A stretch of 13,639 nucleotides of DNA, from NCBI GenBank assembly GCA_900757505.1, contig CAAEOE010000005.1:1-13639 (forward strand), written 5' to 3'. Below are positions 13,154 through 13,639 of the stretch, in pieces; position 1 is the first letter of the stretch; every line of letters starts with the position of its first letter. Below the pieces are notes generated by a model. It had not been told where the DNA came from and ran no database searches. It saw only the letters and a program-made list of their open reading frames with translations. Made by a program: the position numbers and the translations under genes. The DNA comes from an uncultured Collinsella sp. (lineage in GTDB: Bacteria > Actinomycetota > Coriobacteriia > Coriobacteriales > Coriobacteriaceae).

Positions 13154-13639
13154 GTGTTTGGTATTGGAGAGGGTGAGCTCGCGATCATCGTGGTCTTCGG
13201 CTTTTTGCTGTTTGGCCCGGATAAGCTCCCGCAGATGGGCCGCACGATCGGCCGTGCCATCCGTCAGTTCCGCGAGACGCAGGAAAAGATGACGGCCGTT
13301 GTTCAGTCCGAGATTATCGATCCGGTAAGCGAGGCCGCGTCGGCGCCGGTCAAGCCCAAGAAGGCCGCTGCGACCGACGACGATTCCGATGCGGACGAGG
13401 AAGCCGCCGAGACGGCTGCGCCAGCAAAGAAGGAGACCTTCGCCGAGCGCCGTGCCCGCCTTGCTGCCGAGAAGGCTGCAAGCGAGGGTGCCGCTGAGGG
13501 CGAGGCCGCTGCCGAGGAGGCCGAGGGCACCGAGCCCGCCGCTGCCGCCGCCGAGTCCGAGCCTGCTGCAGAGCCGGAGCCCGAGCCCAAGCCGGCAGAG
13601 CCCACGACGGCTGACCTCTACGCCCGTCGTCCCCGCAAG
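13154..13639 (+). CDS. Twin-arginine translocase subunit, TatA/TatB type (3' end outside window)
   Basis: The N-terminal 162 residues are present; the frame is still open at the window edge. It begins (M)FGIGEGELAIIVVF, one membrane span (about residues 7-20), then the hallmark FGPDKLPQMGR hinge (F20-G21-P22) and an amphipathic helix (RTIGRAIRQFRETQEKM). Such subunits form the pore for folded proteins carrying RR signal peptides. The GTG at 13154 is fixed by GGAGG 5 nt upstream; the nearby ATG at 13150 and GTG at 13152 are in wrong frames. The tail after about residue 60 is long, acidic and Ala/Glu/Pro-rich (EPEPEPKPAEP), probably disordered, as in some actinobacterial TatA/TatB. TatA and TatB cannot be separated by eye; a tatC nearby downstream is plausible. 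Confidence 0.9.
   Translation, partial: MFGIGEGELAIIVVFGFLLFGPDKLPQMGRTIGRAIRQFRETQEKMTAVVQSEIIDPVSEAASAPVKPKKAAATDDDSDADEEAAETAAPAKKETFAERRARLAAEKAASEGAAEGEAAAEEAEGTEPAAAAAESEPAAEPEPEPKPAEPTTADLYARRPRK

Noticed and set aside
13086..13292. A 68-codon frame starting MNRRVPAEW
   Set aside because: It is in the wrong frame relative to the TatA-like protein, covers its leader hairpin, and has no ribosome binding site.
1..13639. CRISPR arrays, tRNA or rRNA genes, insertion sequences, phage genes
   Set aside because: No regularly spaced repeats, cloverleaf-like or rRNA sequences, transposase motifs or phage proteins were seen on either strand.

Overview
The window is a stretch of a high-GC bacterial chromosome with ordinary housekeeping genes. 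Codon choice, GC content, canonical GGAGG-type ribosome binding sites and TATACT-like -10 boxes fit an actinobacterium. The gene content (manganese-type family II pyrophosphatase, subgroup Ic aspartate aminotransferase, a HutC-type GntR regulator beside sugar genes, a long-tailed TatA-like protein) and the protein flavour suggest the class Coriobacteriia, perhaps Collinsella. That assignment comes from recognition and was not checked by a search.

Layout. A universal stress protein (-) diverges from uppP/bacA (+, undecaprenyl-pyrophosphate phosphatase, with an unusual acidic loop). After a strong terminator comes a 966-residue UvrD/PcrA helicase (+). The gap between pcrA and the convergent manA (-) holds a 130-nt near-perfect compound palindrome and two terminator-like hairpins. 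manA (mannose-6-phosphate isomerase) lies behind a gntR regulator on the minus strand. A 340-nt intergenic region with palindromes, a TATAAT box and a terminator-like hairpin separates gntR from a divergent ROK-family glucokinase (+). Then follow ppaC (+), a 264-nt leader region, nhaA (+), a perfect 16-bp bidirectional terminator, a small unknown gene of 84 residues (-), a PLP-dependent aspartate aminotransferase (+), a STAS anti-sigma-factor antagonist (+), and the start of a TatA/TatB-type gene that runs off the right edge.

How the genes may work together. gntR, manA and the ROK kinase form a plausible hexose-phosphate cluster: one kinase, one isomerase and a regulator between them. UppP recycles the cell-wall lipid carrier, PcrA serves repair and transcription-linked DNA metabolism, PPase drives biosynthesis by removing pyrophosphate, and NhaA exchanges sodium for protons.

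The most interesting non-coding signal is the leader of nhaA. A textbook intrinsic terminator (12-bp stem, U6) ends 33 nt before the nhaA start, although ppaC already has its own terminator 140 nt upstream. The segment between can form several mutually exclusive helices, including one that would break the terminator stem. This is the signature of an attenuator or riboswitch. No CRISPR array, tRNA, rRNA, insertion sequence, phage gene or recognisable defence system was seen.
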